From Lachnospiraceae bacterium (lineage in GTDB: Bacteria; Bacillota; Clostridia; Lachnospirales; Lachnospiraceae): DNA of 64,000 nt. The stretch's first letter is position 1; every line of letters starts with the position of its first letter. The position numbers and the translations under genes were made by a program. Location: assembly GCA_900199595.1 (NCBI GenBank), contig FZRB01000020.1, positions 18,347 through 82,346 on the forward strand, in the 5' to 3' direction. The notes beneath the pieces are model-generated. The model was not told the origin of the DNA, searched no databases, and worked only from the letters and a program-made list of their open reading frames with translations. Below are positions 36,147 through 45,736 of this stretch, one piece after another.

Positions 36147-36922
36147 CAAAGCTCTACCTCCTCAGCATAAAATACAGGTCCATCAACACAGATTCTTCTG
36201 TTCTTAACCTGCGAATGTTCATCAACCTCTGTTGTTCTGGTAACGCATGCAAGACATGCACCGATTCCACAGGCCATTCTCTCCTCGAGAGATATCTGAG
36301 TCTTTATGGAATTCTCTGAAGAATACTGCTGTATAGCTCTGAGCATTGGCTTTGGACCACAGGCATATATCATATCACCTGTAATATCATAATGCTTTGT
36401 GGCATCAATTACATTTCCTTTTATCCCCACCGAACCGGAATCACTGGATATATAAACCGTTGCAATTTTTTCAAATTCATCTACAAGAAATGTACCATCA
36501 CGAAAACCAAGAACGACTGCTATATCATCTCTGGATAGTCCCTTCTCAGACAGCTCCTTTGCAAGAAGAAGCATAGGAGGTATACCGATACCACCGCCCA
36601 TAAGGACAGCTTTAGAAGCATTTAATTCGTAACCATTTCCAACAGGACCGGTAACCTCTATATTATCTCCTGACTTAAGAGTACTGAACTGTCTCGTTCC
36701 TTCACCAGCTGTTCTGTATACGATACGGAGTAATCCTTCTTCCCTGTTAACATCACATATACTTATGGGACGCGGCAGAAGTCTGGAACTATCCTTTGTA
36801 TAAAGATTGACAAACTGACCGCTGTGTGCCTCATCAGTAATATCAGGGCATTTAAGCCACATACTGAATATATCCTCGATCAGATATTTTTGTTCTATAA
36901 TTGTTGCATTTATTTTTTTCAT
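36146..36922 (-). CDS. pyrK: Dihydroorotate dehydrogenase B, electron transfer subunit
   Basis: 258 residues. Ferredoxin-reductase fold: FAD motif RLLPRPISICD (about 50-60), the GGGIGIPPMLLLAKEL nucleotide-binding loop, and a C-terminal [2Fe-2S] site with MACGIGACLACV and a later Cys in RICVDGP. It transfers electrons from PyrD to NAD. It starts 17 bp after pyrF and its stop overlaps pyrD. Confidence 0.95.
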   Translation of the reverse strand: MKKINATIIEQKYLIEDIFSMWLKCPDITDEAHSGQFVNLYTKDSSRLLPRPISICDVNREEGLLRIVYRTAGEGTRQFSTLKSGDNIEVTGPVGNGYELNASKAVLMGGGIGIPPMLLLAKELSEKGLSRDDIAVVLGFRDGTFLVDEFEKIATVYISSDSGSVGIKGNVIDATKHYDITGDMIYACGPKPMLRAIQQYSSENSIKTQISLEERMACGIGACLACVTRTTEVDEHSQVKNRRICVDGPVFYAEEVEL

Positions 36923-36939
36923 AAACTCATCCTATCAAA

Positions 36940-37899
36940 CTAAAATGCGTTCTCACGAATATCTTTAAGCATATCTTCAACTGCTGCTCTGGATGCATCA
37001 GCATATCCGGCACTTCCAAAGGAAGCATATTTCTCATTCTTATAAGCTGCTATAATACCACGTGACGAATTAACAATTGCTCCAAGGCCGTCCTCATTAA
37101 AGTAACCTTTAAGATCCTTTCCGCTTCCGCCCTGAGCGCCATAGCCAGGTACAAGTATATAAGCCTTTGGCATAAGCTTTCTGAGAACAATGCCCATTTC
37201 CGGGTAGGTAGCTCCTACAACAGCACCAACATTGCTGTAATCGCCATCCATACAATCACTGCCCCATACATTTACCATATCAGCTACTATCTCATATAAA
37301 GGTCTTGAGCCTTCGATGGAAAAATCCCCCTCTGCCCCGGATGTATCCAGAACACTCTTATCCTGGAATTCACCAGAGGAAGGATTGGATGTTTTTACAA
37401 GAACAAATATTCCCTTATCCTCTTTATTGCACACATCTATAAATGGCTTTACACCATCAGAGCCAAGATAAGGATTAACTGTAACGATATCCTCATCAAA
37501 AGGCTTGATAACATTATCACCAAGGGTTACTGAACCGATATGTCCTATAGCATAGGATTCAGAGGTAGATCCAATATCACCTCTTTTTATATCGCCTATT
37601 ACTACAAGCCCTTTCTCGTGTGCATAATCAACAGTTTTCTTATATGCTATGATTCCAGGAATACCATACTGCTCATACATTGCAATCTGCGGCTTAACTG
37701 CAGGAATCAGATCTGCCACATCATCAAGTATCCCTTTGTTGAATTCAAAAAATGCTTCTCCTACAGCTTCAAGACTGAAACCGAGCTCTTTATACCATTT
37801 ATTAAGAATTTCCTCAGGAATGAATTTAAGCTGAGGATCAAGTCCGACAACGATTGGAGCTGATTTTGATTTTATATTATCAATAAGTTTTGCTATCAT
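36940..37899 (-). CDS. pyrF: Orotidine 5'-phosphate decarboxylase (type 2)
   Basis: 319 residues from ATG 37899, chosen because AAGGAG lies seven bases upstream; the open frame extends 23 codons further but overlaps the promoter. The catalytic DIKRGDIGSTSESYA motif and the VPGYGAQGGSGKDL phosphate-binding loop mark the longer type 2 enzymes. It converts OMP to UMP. First gene of pyrF-pyrK-pyrD, with its own promoter. No PyrR attenuator or UMP-sensing structure fits the short leader of about 35 nt. Confidence 0.95.
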   Translation of the reverse strand: MIAKLIDNIKSKSAPIVVGLDPQLKFIPEEILNKWYKELGFSLEAVGEAFFEFNKGILDDVADLIPAVKPQIAMYEQYGIPGIIAYKKTVDYAHEKGLVVIGDIKRGDIGSTSESYAIGHIGSVTLGDNVIKPFDEDIVTVNPYLGSDGVKPFIDVCNKEDKGIFVLVKTSNPSSGEFQDKSVLDTSGAEGDFSIEGSRPLYEIVADMVNVWGSDCMDGDYSNVGAVVGATYPEMGIVLRKLMPKAYILVPGYGAQGGSGKDLKGYFNEDGLGAIVNSSRGIIAAYKNEKYASFGSAGYADASRAAVEDMLKDIRENAF

Positions 37900-37939
37900 A
37901 AAAATCTCCTTATCTAATAAGTTTTTATACACACATGAC

Positions 37940-37968
37940 ATTCTACAACATAATAACATATGTGTCAA
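37940..37968 (-). promoter_or_regulatory. Promoter of pyrF-pyrK-pyrD
   Basis: Minus-strand TTGACA (37963-37968), 17-bp spacer, TAGAAT (37940-37945). Situated 23 bp after the stop of the LytTR gene. Confidence 0.7.
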
Positions 37969-37990
37969 AAGCTAGAGTTCGTTCGTACTT

Positions 37991-38410
37991 TCATTTTACA
38001 TCGTTAATTCCAAGCATTCTGAGTACATTTGGCATATATTTTTCACCTATGGGACGAGCCAGGCTTTCATTGTATAAATACAGGCCTTTATCATTTACTT
38101 CTCTTACATAGGCTTTATTTACAATATCACTTCTGTTGATCTGAAAGAATCCATAAGGAACTTTATCTCCCAAAAGAGATTTACCATATTTCGAGCTGTA
38201 ATTTACCTTTTTATCAATATAAACAAATATATAATTTTGATCATGTTTTTCATAACATTTCAGAAGCCTGAGATTTACAGCACGAAGAACACCTGATGAA
38301 TCATCGATTACATAAGGATCATCTATAAGCATAATATCATTTATCAGATCTCGTAAACATAACATCATATCACTACATTTCCGGGTATCATACATAAGAA
38401 TCTTATTCAT
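37991..38410 (-). CDS. LytTR-domain DNA-binding protein without a receiver
   Basis: 139 residues from ATG 38410, which has GAGAGG upstream; the open frame extends 17 codons into a terminator hairpin. The C-terminal half reads as LytTR: FFQINRSDIVNKAYVREVND, then LYLYNESLARPIGEKYMPNVL. The N-terminal 60 residues are short and unlike a receiver domain. Stand-alone LytTR regulators in Firmicutes often control their own operon or bacteriocin and adhesion genes; no target is visible here. The only leader is the terminator of the PBP gene (38426-38458). Confidence 0.78.
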   Translation of the reverse strand: MNKILMYDTRKCSDMMLCLRDLINDIMLIDDPYVIDDSSGVLRAVNLRLLKCYEKHDQNYIFVYIDKKVNYSSKYGKSLLGDKVPYGFFQINRSDIVNKAYVREVNDKGLYLYNESLARPIGEKYMPNVLRMLGINDVK

Positions 38411-38425
38411 ATAAATTTTCCTCTC

Positions 38426-38458
38426 AAAAAAAGGTCTACACATAAGTATAGACCTTTT
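38426..38458 (-). terminator. Terminator after the PBP gene, abutting the LytTR ribosome-binding site
   Basis: Stem AAAGGTCTA/TAGACCTTT with a short loop, seven T on the minus strand. GAGAGG of the LytTR gene follows immediately after the T run, so LytTR expression must rely on read-through or on a start inside the hairpin. Confidence 0.75.
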
Positions 38459-38481
38459 CACTAATATGTTGTTTTAGATAA

Positions 38482-41475
38482 TTATTCAGATTGATCTTCC
38501 GGCGGAGGAGGTGGTGTTTCCTCTGATGGCTCCTCGGTCGGAGGTTCTGTTGTTTCCTCTGTCGGAGGTTCTGTTGTTTCCTCTGTCGGAGGTTCTGTTG
38601 TTTCCTCTGTAGTAGCCTTAGTAGGTTTCTCCGTAGTTTCCTCTTCAGTTTTCTTTTTCTTGGTTGTTGGTTCATCATCGTCATCATCGTCATCATCGTC
38701 ATCATCGTCGTCATGACCATCAACCTTCTCAAATTTGGCATTAATCGTATGAGATTTCTTTACCTTTTTGAATTTATATTCTGTAACAGGTCCAACACTC
38801 TTACCGTCTACCGTAACATCTTTTATCTTGTATCCACTTTTCGGAACTATATAGATAGTAACATCATCACCAGGCTTAACAACTACTGTATCTGATATTG
38901 AACCACCTTTTCCTGCAGATGTTTCCAGCTTGAGTCCACCATCTACCTGAGGATGAAGCGGACAGGTTGTAGTAAACAGAGAATCATCATACTTGAAATT
39001 GGCATCAACCAGCTTCATCTTTCCCTTGTCATCATAAGTTATGTAATAATCAGTAGTTTTAGGACAAGTATTTGTAGCAAGGAAATGTGATTCATTACAT
39101 ACAGTTACCTTAGTAATATGACCCTTGCAGGATTTTTTAGGTACATTCTTCTCATCAAACCAGTCAGTACTTGTGGGACAGCCGGTTCCCGGAAGAAGTC
39201 CCGTCAGCTTACAAACAGTTGCTTTTGTCAGTCCTTCAGGCTGAGCCCAGTCAGCTTCCGGATCCTGATTTTCAAGCTCGGCTATTCTGTCGTTTATATC
39301 TCTCCACATAGCCTTATGCTCATTTGTATTTATAGTGATCTGGGAATCATAACCAAACCATACAGAACTTGTATAATATGGAGTCATTCCGCAGAACCAT
39401 AAGTCATATGAATCAGATGTAGTACCGGTTTTACCTGCACATTTGATCCCGGACTCAAGAAGCGCTCTTGTTCCTGTACCGGAGGTAACAACATCCTTCA
39501 TCGCATCTATTAATTCATAAGCAGTTGTTGCTTTACACATACGATGTGAATGTGTCTTCGGATCAGTATTATCGATGATCAGATTTCCATCATGATCATA
39601 AACCTTTGAATAGAATACAGGCTTTACATATGTACCCATATTAGCTATTCCGGCATAAGCTGCCGTTATCTCAAGATTAGTAACACCATAGGTAAGTCCA
39701 CCCAGAGCAGTTGCCTGCTGAATATCCGAGAATATTTCACCATCAGAGCTTATTTCTTTATCTACAAGTGTAGTAAAGCCCTCATTCATAAGGTACTCAT
39801 AAGCTACTGCAGGCGTAACGGCAGTAATAGTCTGAACCGCTATAATATTCATGGAATCCCTGATAGCATCTCTCATGGAGCTCGGGCCCCTGTAACCTCC
39901 ATACCAGTTATTTACAGGAGAACCATTAGCATAATCATATGGCTTATCCTCAAAACATGAACCCAGACCGCCAGTCTTATCAATGTACGGAAGGAACGCC
40001 GCAAGAACCTTAAATGTCGAACCGGGCTGTCTCGTGGACATAGATGCCCTGTCAAGACCCAGATTCTCTCTCTTCTCTCCACGACCTCCGCCGATAGCCT
40101 TTACATATCCTGTTTTCTGATCTATGACAGTAAATGATGCCTGTGGTTCAATAAATGTCTTGAATTCCTCATTAAGGAAGGTAGCTCCGGTTTCGTTGAT
40201 CATAGCCTCTTTATAGGTATTTGCTGAAGCTCTGGCATCCTCCTCACTCGGATATATATTGTTATATAAATAATTCTCGGTAAGATTTCTGTAATAAGTA
40301 AGAAGTGTATTGGTATCATAATTGTAAGTTGTTATCTCATCCTTATCCAGAAGTGTAAGCTTGTATTCAAGAGCAACTGAAGTGGATTCAGGATAATATA
40401 CCGGATCATTTATAGCCTCATCGACTATCTTCTGAATATCATAATCCTGAACAGAATATATACTGTATCCGCCTGTATACATCTCGTCAAATGCTTCCTC
40501 TTCGCTCAGATCATAAAGATCCATAAGGTCAGCAACAAAGGCTCTCATCAGATCATCAGTATAATAGGAATTATATCTGAAGTTCTCATCATTTTTCTTT
40601 TCGACCTTCTTTATACGATCGTATACATTATCATTAAGTGCCTGATCATATTGAGCCTGATCTATATATCCAAGCTCAAGCATCTTATCAAGTACGTCTT
40701 CTCTTCTGTATTTGTTGTATTCAGGGAAAACAACAGGATCAAATCTGTATGGATTCTTGGTAATTCCAGCTATAACTGATATTTCTGAAACAGTAAGCTT
40801 ATCTGCTGTTTTATCAAAATACCTTTCTGCTGCAGCCTCTACACCATTAACACCCTGGCCCAGATAAATAGTATTAAGATAATATTCAAGCAGCTGTTCC
40901 TTTGTATATTCCTTTTCAAGAGCTATCGCAAGATACTGCTCCTGAATCTTACGCTCTATCTTCTGGAGCTTGGTTGTTTCATTCATACCAACATCAAACA
41001 CCTGGTTCTTGATCAGCTGCTGAGTGATGGTTGAAGCACCCTCGTTAAAATTACCTGCTATAACGTCTTTTACAAATGCTCTGAATATACCTCTGACATC
41101 TATACCATTATGTTTCCAGAAACGTTCATCCTCGATAGCTACAAAAGCATTAATCATCTGTTCCGGAATATCATCATAATAAATATATATACGGTTTGAA
41201 TTGATGGTAGACAATGTATCCCGTTCATTATTATCAGAATCATAAATAACTGTCTTAAATCCCTTTGGCTTGATACTAATAGATGATACATTTGGACAAT
41301 CATCAAGGATTCCCTTCATCATTCCAAATCCGGCTCCGGCCATGATAAGTATCAAAAGAACAAAAACAGCAAGAATGATCTTGAAAAAATCAACAAATAC
41401 GCGTCTTTCAATTCTTTGAGCTTTTGATTTTAATTTTTTTTGTCTTTTTTTAACACTTTCCTTACTGAAATTCAA
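38482..41475 (-). CDS. ponA: Class A penicillin-binding protein (PBP1A type)
   Basis: 997 residues. TTG start with GGAGG six bases upstream. Basic cytoplasmic tail, one TM (about 30-52), glycosyltransferase domain with EDERFWKHNGIDVRG and STITQQLIKNQ, transpeptidase domain with SxxK in QPGSTFKVLAAF (about 485), SxN in RDSMNIIAVQ, and KTGTT (about 681). C-terminal extras: a small beta domain, a run of 13 Asp (about 921-934), then four TTEPPTEE-type repeats and a Pro-rich end, all outside the cell. It polymerises and cross-links peptidoglycan. It lies after rho with its own promoter (41511-41539). Confidence 0.93.
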   Translation of the reverse strand: MNFSKESVKKRQKKLKSKAQRIERRVFVDFFKIILAVFVLLILIMAGAGFGMMKGILDDCPNVSSISIKPKGFKTVIYDSDNNERDTLSTINSNRIYIYYDDIPEQMINAFVAIEDERFWKHNGIDVRGIFRAFVKDVIAGNFNEGASTITQQLIKNQVFDVGMNETTKLQKIERKIQEQYLAIALEKEYTKEQLLEYYLNTIYLGQGVNGVEAAAERYFDKTADKLTVSEISVIAGITKNPYRFDPVVFPEYNKYRREDVLDKMLELGYIDQAQYDQALNDNVYDRIKKVEKKNDENFRYNSYYTDDLMRAFVADLMDLYDLSEEEAFDEMYTGGYSIYSVQDYDIQKIVDEAINDPVYYPESTSVALEYKLTLLDKDEITTYNYDTNTLLTYYRNLTENYLYNNIYPSEEDARASANTYKEAMINETGATFLNEEFKTFIEPQASFTVIDQKTGYVKAIGGGRGEKRENLGLDRASMSTRQPGSTFKVLAAFLPYIDKTGGLGSCFEDKPYDYANGSPVNNWYGGYRGPSSMRDAIRDSMNIIAVQTITAVTPAVAYEYLMNEGFTTLVDKEISSDGEIFSDIQQATALGGLTYGVTNLEITAAYAGIANMGTYVKPVFYSKVYDHDGNLIIDNTDPKTHSHRMCKATTAYELIDAMKDVVTSGTGTRALLESGIKCAGKTGTTSDSYDLWFCGMTPYYTSSVWFGYDSQITINTNEHKAMWRDINDRIAELENQDPEADWAQPEGLTKATVCKLTGLLPGTGCPTSTDWFDEKNVPKKSCKGHITKVTVCNESHFLATNTCPKTTDYYITYDDKGKMKLVDANFKYDDSLFTTTCPLHPQVDGGLKLETSAGKGGSISDTVVVKPGDDVTIYIVPKSGYKIKDVTVDGKSVGPVTEYKFKKVKKSHTINAKFEKVDGHDDDDDDDDDDDDDEPTTKKKKTEEETTEKPTKATTEETTEPPTEETTEPPTEETTEPPTEEPSEETPPPPPEDQSE
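38530..38714 (-). repeat. Coding microsatellites in the PBP tail
   Basis: Two low-complexity tracts. The first is three to four copies of a 24-bp unit encoding TTEPPTEE (about 38530-38612). The second is an Asp-codon run (TCA/TCG-type triplets, 38672-38713) encoding 13 Asp. Both can change length by slippage. Confidence 0.85.
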
Positions 41476-41510
41476 AGTGTGCCTCCACTATTATTTTTAT
41501 ACCAACGCTC

Positions 41511-41539
41511 AGTATATCACTTGGTATATATATAATCAA
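41511..41539 (-). promoter_or_regulatory. Promoter of the PBP gene
   Basis: Minus-strand TTGATT (41534-41539), 17-bp spacer ending in TGA (extended -10), TATACT (41511-41516). Located between rho and the PBP gene. Confidence 0.6.
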
Positions 41540-41554
41540 GTTATCTTATCTTAA

Positions 41555-43201
41555 TTATCTTCTAGTCTGAAAAAGCTTTCTTGCAACTCCAATAAACTGT
41601 TCATTGTTTTTTGTCTGATAAAACAGCTTTAACAGATCTTCTGTAACATCCTCATTCTTCATACTGTGAAATCTTGAATGAATTATATCGAGAATCTCCT
41701 GTTCATCCTTTGATAAAAGAAGATCATCCTTTCTTGTACCGGATTTGGATATATCAATTGCAGGAAATACTCTTTTTTCCTGAAGATTCCTGTCTAATAC
41801 AAGTTCCATATTTCCGGTTCCTTTGAATTCCTCAAATACAACATCATCCATACGGCTTCCTGTATCAATAAGTGCTGTAGCGAGAATTGTAAGGGATCCG
41901 CCTTCACGCATATTTCTTGCAGCACCGAAAAACTTCTTCGGCATATGAAGTGCTGCCGGATCAAGACCACCGGAAAGAGTTCTTCCACTTGGTGAAACAG
42001 TAAGATTATAAGCTCTGGCAAGTCTTGTTATCGAATCTACAAGAATTACCACATCCTGACCGCTTTCCACCAGACGTTTTGCTCTTTCAATAACCATCTC
42101 AGATACCCGCTTATGATGTTCCGGAAGTTCATCAAATGTTGAATAAATGACCTCAGCATTCTTTCCCTCTATATATTCCTTAATATCCGTAACCTCTTCA
42201 GGTCTTTCATCAATAAGAAGTACCAGCAGATTCATATCCGGATTAGCAACACTGATCCTTTTAGCAATCTGCTTCAGAAGAGTTGTTTTTCCTGCCTTAG
42301 GAGGAGAAACTATCATTCCTCTCTGACCCTTGCCTATAGGTGAGAAAAGATCAACTATTCTGAGGGATACAGGTGCGCCTGTATAATCAAGATGAATCCT
42401 TTCATTTGGAAATACAGGAGTCATATCTTCAAACTTATATCTTTTTAGTATCTGGGCAGGAGTATAACCATTAACAGACTCAATATATAAAAGAGCACTG
42501 AACTTTTCATTCGGAGAATTCTTTTTTCTTACAGGTCCTTTCACTATATCACCTGTACGAAGTCTGAACTTACGAATCTGAGAAGGAGCCACATAGATAT
42601 CCCTGTCACCAGGCATATAATTATCACTTCTTATAAATCCAAATCCGTCAGCCATCACTTCCAGAATACCTTCAGCCACATCAGGCTCTTCTGAAACATC
42701 TTCTGAAGAATTCTCTGAAGAAGTCTCTGAAGAAGTCTCTGAAACATTTTCTGAAACTTCGACATCCATATTCTCAGTTTCGCTCTCAGAGATTTTTTCT
42801 ACCGGCTCTTCTACTTTTTTATCTGCATCTCCGGATACAGATTTTACTTCAGTCTTATCTGTAACATCCTTTGCTGTCTTATCTGAAGCCTTAGCTGTAT
42901 CATTTTCTGGAGTTTTTTTTGAAACCATTTTTGCAGACTTTACTGACGTTTTCTTTTTCGGTTTCTTTTTCGCCTTCTCATTATCAGAAGTTTTCTCAGA
43001 TGTCTCCTGTTTCGTATCAGTCTTAGCTTCTTCAGCCTTATTTTCCTCAGACTTAACTTCCTCAGCCTTATTCTTTCTCATTTTATCGATATTTTCCAAA
43101 AGCTGCACCAGCTCGTTCTTTTTAATATCGGTAACGCCCCTTATACCTTTTTCTTCAGCAAGAGCCCTAAGCTCTGCAACCTTCATCTTTTTGTAATCCA
43201 T
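41555..43201 (-). CDS. rho: Transcription termination factor Rho with charged insertion
   Basis: 548 residues from ATG 43201; the GTGAGG upstream serves as its Shine-Dalgarno, so the in-frame GTG at 43213 is unlikely as start. Rho_N helical domain (1-40), a disordered Lys/Glu/Ser insertion (about 41-175), the OB-fold RNA-binding domain ([15 protein letters not shown], about 179-250), and the RecA-like ATPase with [26 protein letters not shown] and [12 protein letters not shown]. Hexameric RNA helicase that ends untranslated transcripts. Insertions of this kind are known in several Actinobacteria and Firmicutes and add RNA binding. Confidence 0.95.
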   Translation of the reverse strand: MDYKKMKVAELRALAEEKGIRGVTDIKKNELVQLLENIDKMRKNKAEEVKSEENKAEEAKTDTKQETSEKTSDNEKAKKKPKKKTSVKSAKMVSKKTPENDTAKASDKTAKDVTDKTEVKSVSGDADKKVEEPVEKISESETENMDVEVSENVSETSSETSSENSSEDVSEEPDVAEGILEVMADGFGFIRSDNYMPGDRDIYVAPSQIRKFRLRTGDIVKGPVRKKNSPNEKFSALLYIESVNGYTPAQILKRYKFEDMTPVFPNERIHLDYTGAPVSLRIVDLFSPIGKGQRGMIVSPPKAGKTTLLKQIAKRISVANPDMNLLVLLIDERPEEVTDIKEYIEGKNAEVIYSTFDELPEHHKRVSEMVIERAKRLVESGQDVVILVDSITRLARAYNLTVSPSGRTLSGGLDPAALHMPKKFFGAARNMREGGSLTILATALIDTGSRMDDVVFEEFKGTGNMELVLDRNLQEKRVFPAIDISKSGTRKDDLLLSKDEQEILDIIHSRFHSMKNEDVTEDLLKLFYQTKNNEQFIGVARKLFQTRR

Positions 43202-43313
43202 ATAAAACCTCACTTTTATTAATTTATAACATTAAAACATCATTTTAACTTCAAACTTGCAAATGGAATATAATTGTTATATTCTTATCAATATCAATTC
43301 GTATGGAGCAGTT

Positions 43314-43841
43314 ATGGAAAATCAAAATCTAATGCTTTATAAGCTTATAATTTTATATATGCTTGACAGAACAGACGAGTATACAATAACAAACTCACAA
43401 ATAATAAGTTTTATACTCGATAGAAATTATACGAATCTGTTTAATATTCATGAATCATTAAGTGAGCTGATAGATAAGAACTTCATTTCGGTAAGCACCA
43501 TCAGAAATACCCAGCACTATCAGATCACCAACGAGGGTGAGGAAGCTCTTTCATATTTTGAAAACAGAATTTCCAATAATATTAAACAGGAAATCCGCGA
43601 ATATTTCAAGAAGGAAAAAATAAATCTGAAAAATGAATCCGAGATATTTTCGGATTATACATTAAACGATCACAACGAATATACAGTAGAATGTGCAATT
43701 AGAGAAAAAAGAGAAACCCTTGTTGATATCAAAATAAATGTACCAACAAAGGATCTTGCCAGATCAATATGTGACAACTGGAGAACTAAAAGCACAGATA
43801 TCTATAAAATGCTGGTAAATGAATTATGGGATAAGAACTAA
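43314..43841 (+). CDS. DUF4364-family winged-helix protein
   Basis: 175 residues from ATG 43314, which has ATGGAGC seven bases upstream; the open frame begins 19 codons earlier without a Shine-Dalgarno. LMLYKLIILYMLDRTDEYT, SQIISFILDRNYTNLFNIHE and YQITNEGEEALSYFENRI form a winged helix of the PadR-like kind; the C-terminal half (about 115-175) is a beta-rich domain (ETLVDIKINVPTKD). This matches the small Firmicute family DUF4364, function unknown. Divergent from rho, convergent with engB; only 7 bp separate the stop codons. Confidence 0.82.
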   Translation: MENQNLMLYKLIILYMLDRTDEYTITNSQIISFILDRNYTNLFNIHESLSELIDKNFISVSTIRNTQHYQITNEGEEALSYFENRISNNIKQEIREYFKKEKINLKNESEIFSDYTLNDHNEYTVECAIREKRETLVDIKINVPTKDLARSICDNWRTKSTDIYKMLVNELWDKN

Positions 43842-43848
43842 ACTATCC

Positions 43849-44430
43849 CTATAAATACCTTTCCAGATGATCAAGTATCTCATCTCTTCCGCTCTTATCA
43901 AGGGCAGAATGCGGAATAATCACAGTATCTTTCGGAGCCTTAAGAGTTTCGCGGATAAGCTTAAGCTGTTTATCCCTCTGGCTCCTTTTTATTTTATCAA
44001 GCTTAGTAGCCACTATAACAGGCTGGAATCCACTTGAAACGATAAAATCATACATCATGATATCGTCCTTGGTGGGAGCATGTCTGATATCGATCAAAAG
44101 AACAATGAGCTTAAGATTCTCTCTGGTCTTAAGATACTTTTCAATCATTTTGCCCCACTTTGCCCTTTCAGTTTCCGATGCCTTGGCATATCCGTACCCC
44201 GGAAGATCCACCAGATAGAATTCATTATTGATAAGATAAAAATTTATCGTAACAGTCTTTCCCGGACTAGAGGAAGTCCTGGCAAGATTCTTACGATTAA
44301 GAAGCGAATTAATTAGTGAGGATTTGCCTACATTTGACCTTCCGGCAAAGGCTATTTCAGTCTCCTCTATCTCCGGGAACCTGGAAGTAGGTCCGCACAC
44401 ATGTATTAATTCAGAAGTTTTTATTTTCAT
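43849..44430 (-). CDS. engB: Ribosome-assembly GTPase EngB/YsxC
   Basis: 193 residues from ATG 44430; the longer reading frame would start inside a hairpin. GTPase motifs: G1 GRSNVGKSSLI (30-40), G3 DLPGYGYAKA, G4 ATKLDKIKR. Essential 50S assembly factor. In many Firmicutes it follows lon after clpX; here it follows clpX directly and lon is absent. A GATGACA-family hairpin lies 16 bp upstream of the start, overlapping the end of clpX. The ribosome-binding site is weak (GTGG). Confidence 0.95.
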   Translation of the reverse strand: MKIKTSELIHVCGPTSRFPEIEETEIAFAGRSNVGKSSLINSLLNRKNLARTSSSPGKTVTINFYLINNEFYLVDLPGYGYAKASETERAKWGKMIEKYLKTRENLKLIVLLIDIRHAPTKDDIMMYDFIVSSGFQPVIVATKLDKIKRSQRDKQLKLIRETLKAPKDTVIIPHSALDKSGRDEILDHLERYL

Positions 44431-44445
44431 AATTATCCACTTTCC

Positions 44446-44490
44446 AAAAGATGACACTTTTTCACCTGATGAAAAAGTGTCATCTTTTTT
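44446..44490 (-). terminator. GATGACA-family hairpin between clpX and engB
   Basis: 15-bp perfect stem GATGACACTTTTTCA/TGAAAAAGTGTCATC with a short loop, flanked by A4 and T7 runs so that it is symmetrical in both strands. Overlaps the clpX stop region. The engB start codon follows the minus-strand T4 by only 16 bp. Confidence 0.75.
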
Positions 44491-45725
44491 TATTTATCTC
44501 CAATTCTTTCAACGTATGGGTCTGCGCCCTCAGATACGGTTTCCTTCTTTATGATAACTTTCTTTATTGTGTCATCGGAAGGAATCTCATACATAACATC
44601 GGTCATGGCATTTTCAAGAATCGCACGAAGTCCTCTGGCTCCTGTAGCACGCTGCATAGCTTCCTTTGCAACTTCTCTAAGTGCATCCTCTTCAAAATCA
44701 AGCTCAACATTATCAAACTCAAAGAGTTTCTGATACTGTTTTACGATTGATGATTTAGGCTCTGTAAGGATACTTACAAGTGCCTCTTCATCCAGCTGAT
44801 CAAGGGTTACTACTACAGGTACACGGCCTACAAACTCCGGTATTATACCGAACTTTACAAGATCCTGTGGCTGTACCTGACGAAGCAGTTCTGAATCAAC
44901 TATATTCTTCTCATGCTGTATATCAGCATTAAATCCTATGGACTTCTTACCTACACGGTTTTCGATAACCTTATCAAGGCCGTCAAATGCGCCGCCGCAG
45001 ATAAATAGTATATTGGATGTATCTATTTCTATAAACTCCTGCTGAGGATGCTTACGTCCGCCCTGAGGTGGAACTGAAGCTATTGTTCCCTCAACTATCT
45101 TAAGAAGTGCCTGCTGAACGCCTTCACCTGAAACATCTCTGGTAATGGATACATTTTCGGACTTCTTAGAAATCTTGTCTATCTCATCGATGTAAATGAT
45201 ACCCTTTTCAGCCTTATCTATATCATAATCAGCTGCCTGGATAAGCTTGAGGAGTATGTTCTCAACGTCCTCACCTACGTATCCGGCTTCTGTAAGAGTT
45301 GTAGCATCAGCTATGGCAAATGGTACATTTAACATCTTTGCAAGTGTCTGTGCCATATATGTCTTACCTGAACCTGTTGGTCCGATAAGCAGAATGTTAC
45401 TCTTCTGAAGTTCAACATCAAAGCTCTTACCTGCTATAACTCTCTTGTAATGATTATATACAGCAACTGAAAGAGCCTTCTTTGCTGCTTCCTGACCGAT
45501 AACATAGTCATCCAGGAAAGCCTTTATTTCTTTAGGTTTTGGAAGATTCAGATCACCAAGAGCGTTTTCTATATCTCCAAGTTCCTCATCGATTATGTCT
45601 CTGCATATCTGAACACAATCATCACATATATATACTTCCGGTCCAGCTATAAGCTTTCTGACCTGATCCTGCGTTTTCCCACAGAATGAACAGGTAAGTA
45701 ATTTTTCTTCTCTACGACCTGCCAT
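44490..45725 (-). CDS. clpX: ATP-dependent Clp protease ATP-binding subunit ClpX
   Basis: 411 residues. Zinc-binding domain with Cys12, 15, 34 and 37 (CSFCGK, ICDDC), Walker A GPTGSGKT at 115-122, Walker [11 protein letters not shown], and sensor/arginine region KKSIGFNA with [11 protein letters not shown]. It unfolds tagged proteins for ClpP. Downstream of clpP by 11 bp in tig-clpP-clpX. Confidence 0.97.
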   Translation of the reverse strand: MAGRREEKLLTCSFCGKTQDQVRKLIAGPEVYICDDCVQICRDIIDEELGDIENALGDLNLPKPKEIKAFLDDYVIGQEAAKKALSVAVYNHYKRVIAGKSFDVELQKSNILLIGPTGSGKTYMAQTLAKMLNVPFAIADATTLTEAGYVGEDVENILLKLIQAADYDIDKAEKGIIYIDEIDKISKKSENVSITRDVSGEGVQQALLKIVEGTIASVPPQGGRKHPQQEFIEIDTSNILFICGGAFDGLDKVIENRVGKKSIGFNADIQHEKNIVDSELLRQVQPQDLVKFGIIPEFVGRVPVVVTLDQLDEEALVSILTEPKSSIVKQYQKLFEFDNVELDFEEDALREVAKEAMQRATGARGLRAILENAMTDVMYEIPSDDTIKKVIIKKETVSEGADPYVERIGDK

Positions 45726-45736
45726 CGTATTCTCCT

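Noticed and set aside
37900..37939. PyrR-type attenuator before pyrF
   Set aside because: Leader too short, with no competing hairpins or U tract.
38530..38612. 24-bp tandem units considered as a CRISPR-like or VNTR non-coding array
   Set aside because: The units are contiguous without spacers and stay in frame as TTEPPTEE in the PBP gene.
38436..38741. Minus-strand frame of Met-Thr and Arg-Gln-Lys repeats
   Set aside because: Out-of-frame reading of the PBP microsatellites.
43257..43313. Longer N-terminus of the DUF4364 protein
   Set aside because: No ribosome-binding site at 43257; ATGGAGC fits the ATG at 43314, and a candidate -10 box lies inside the extra part.
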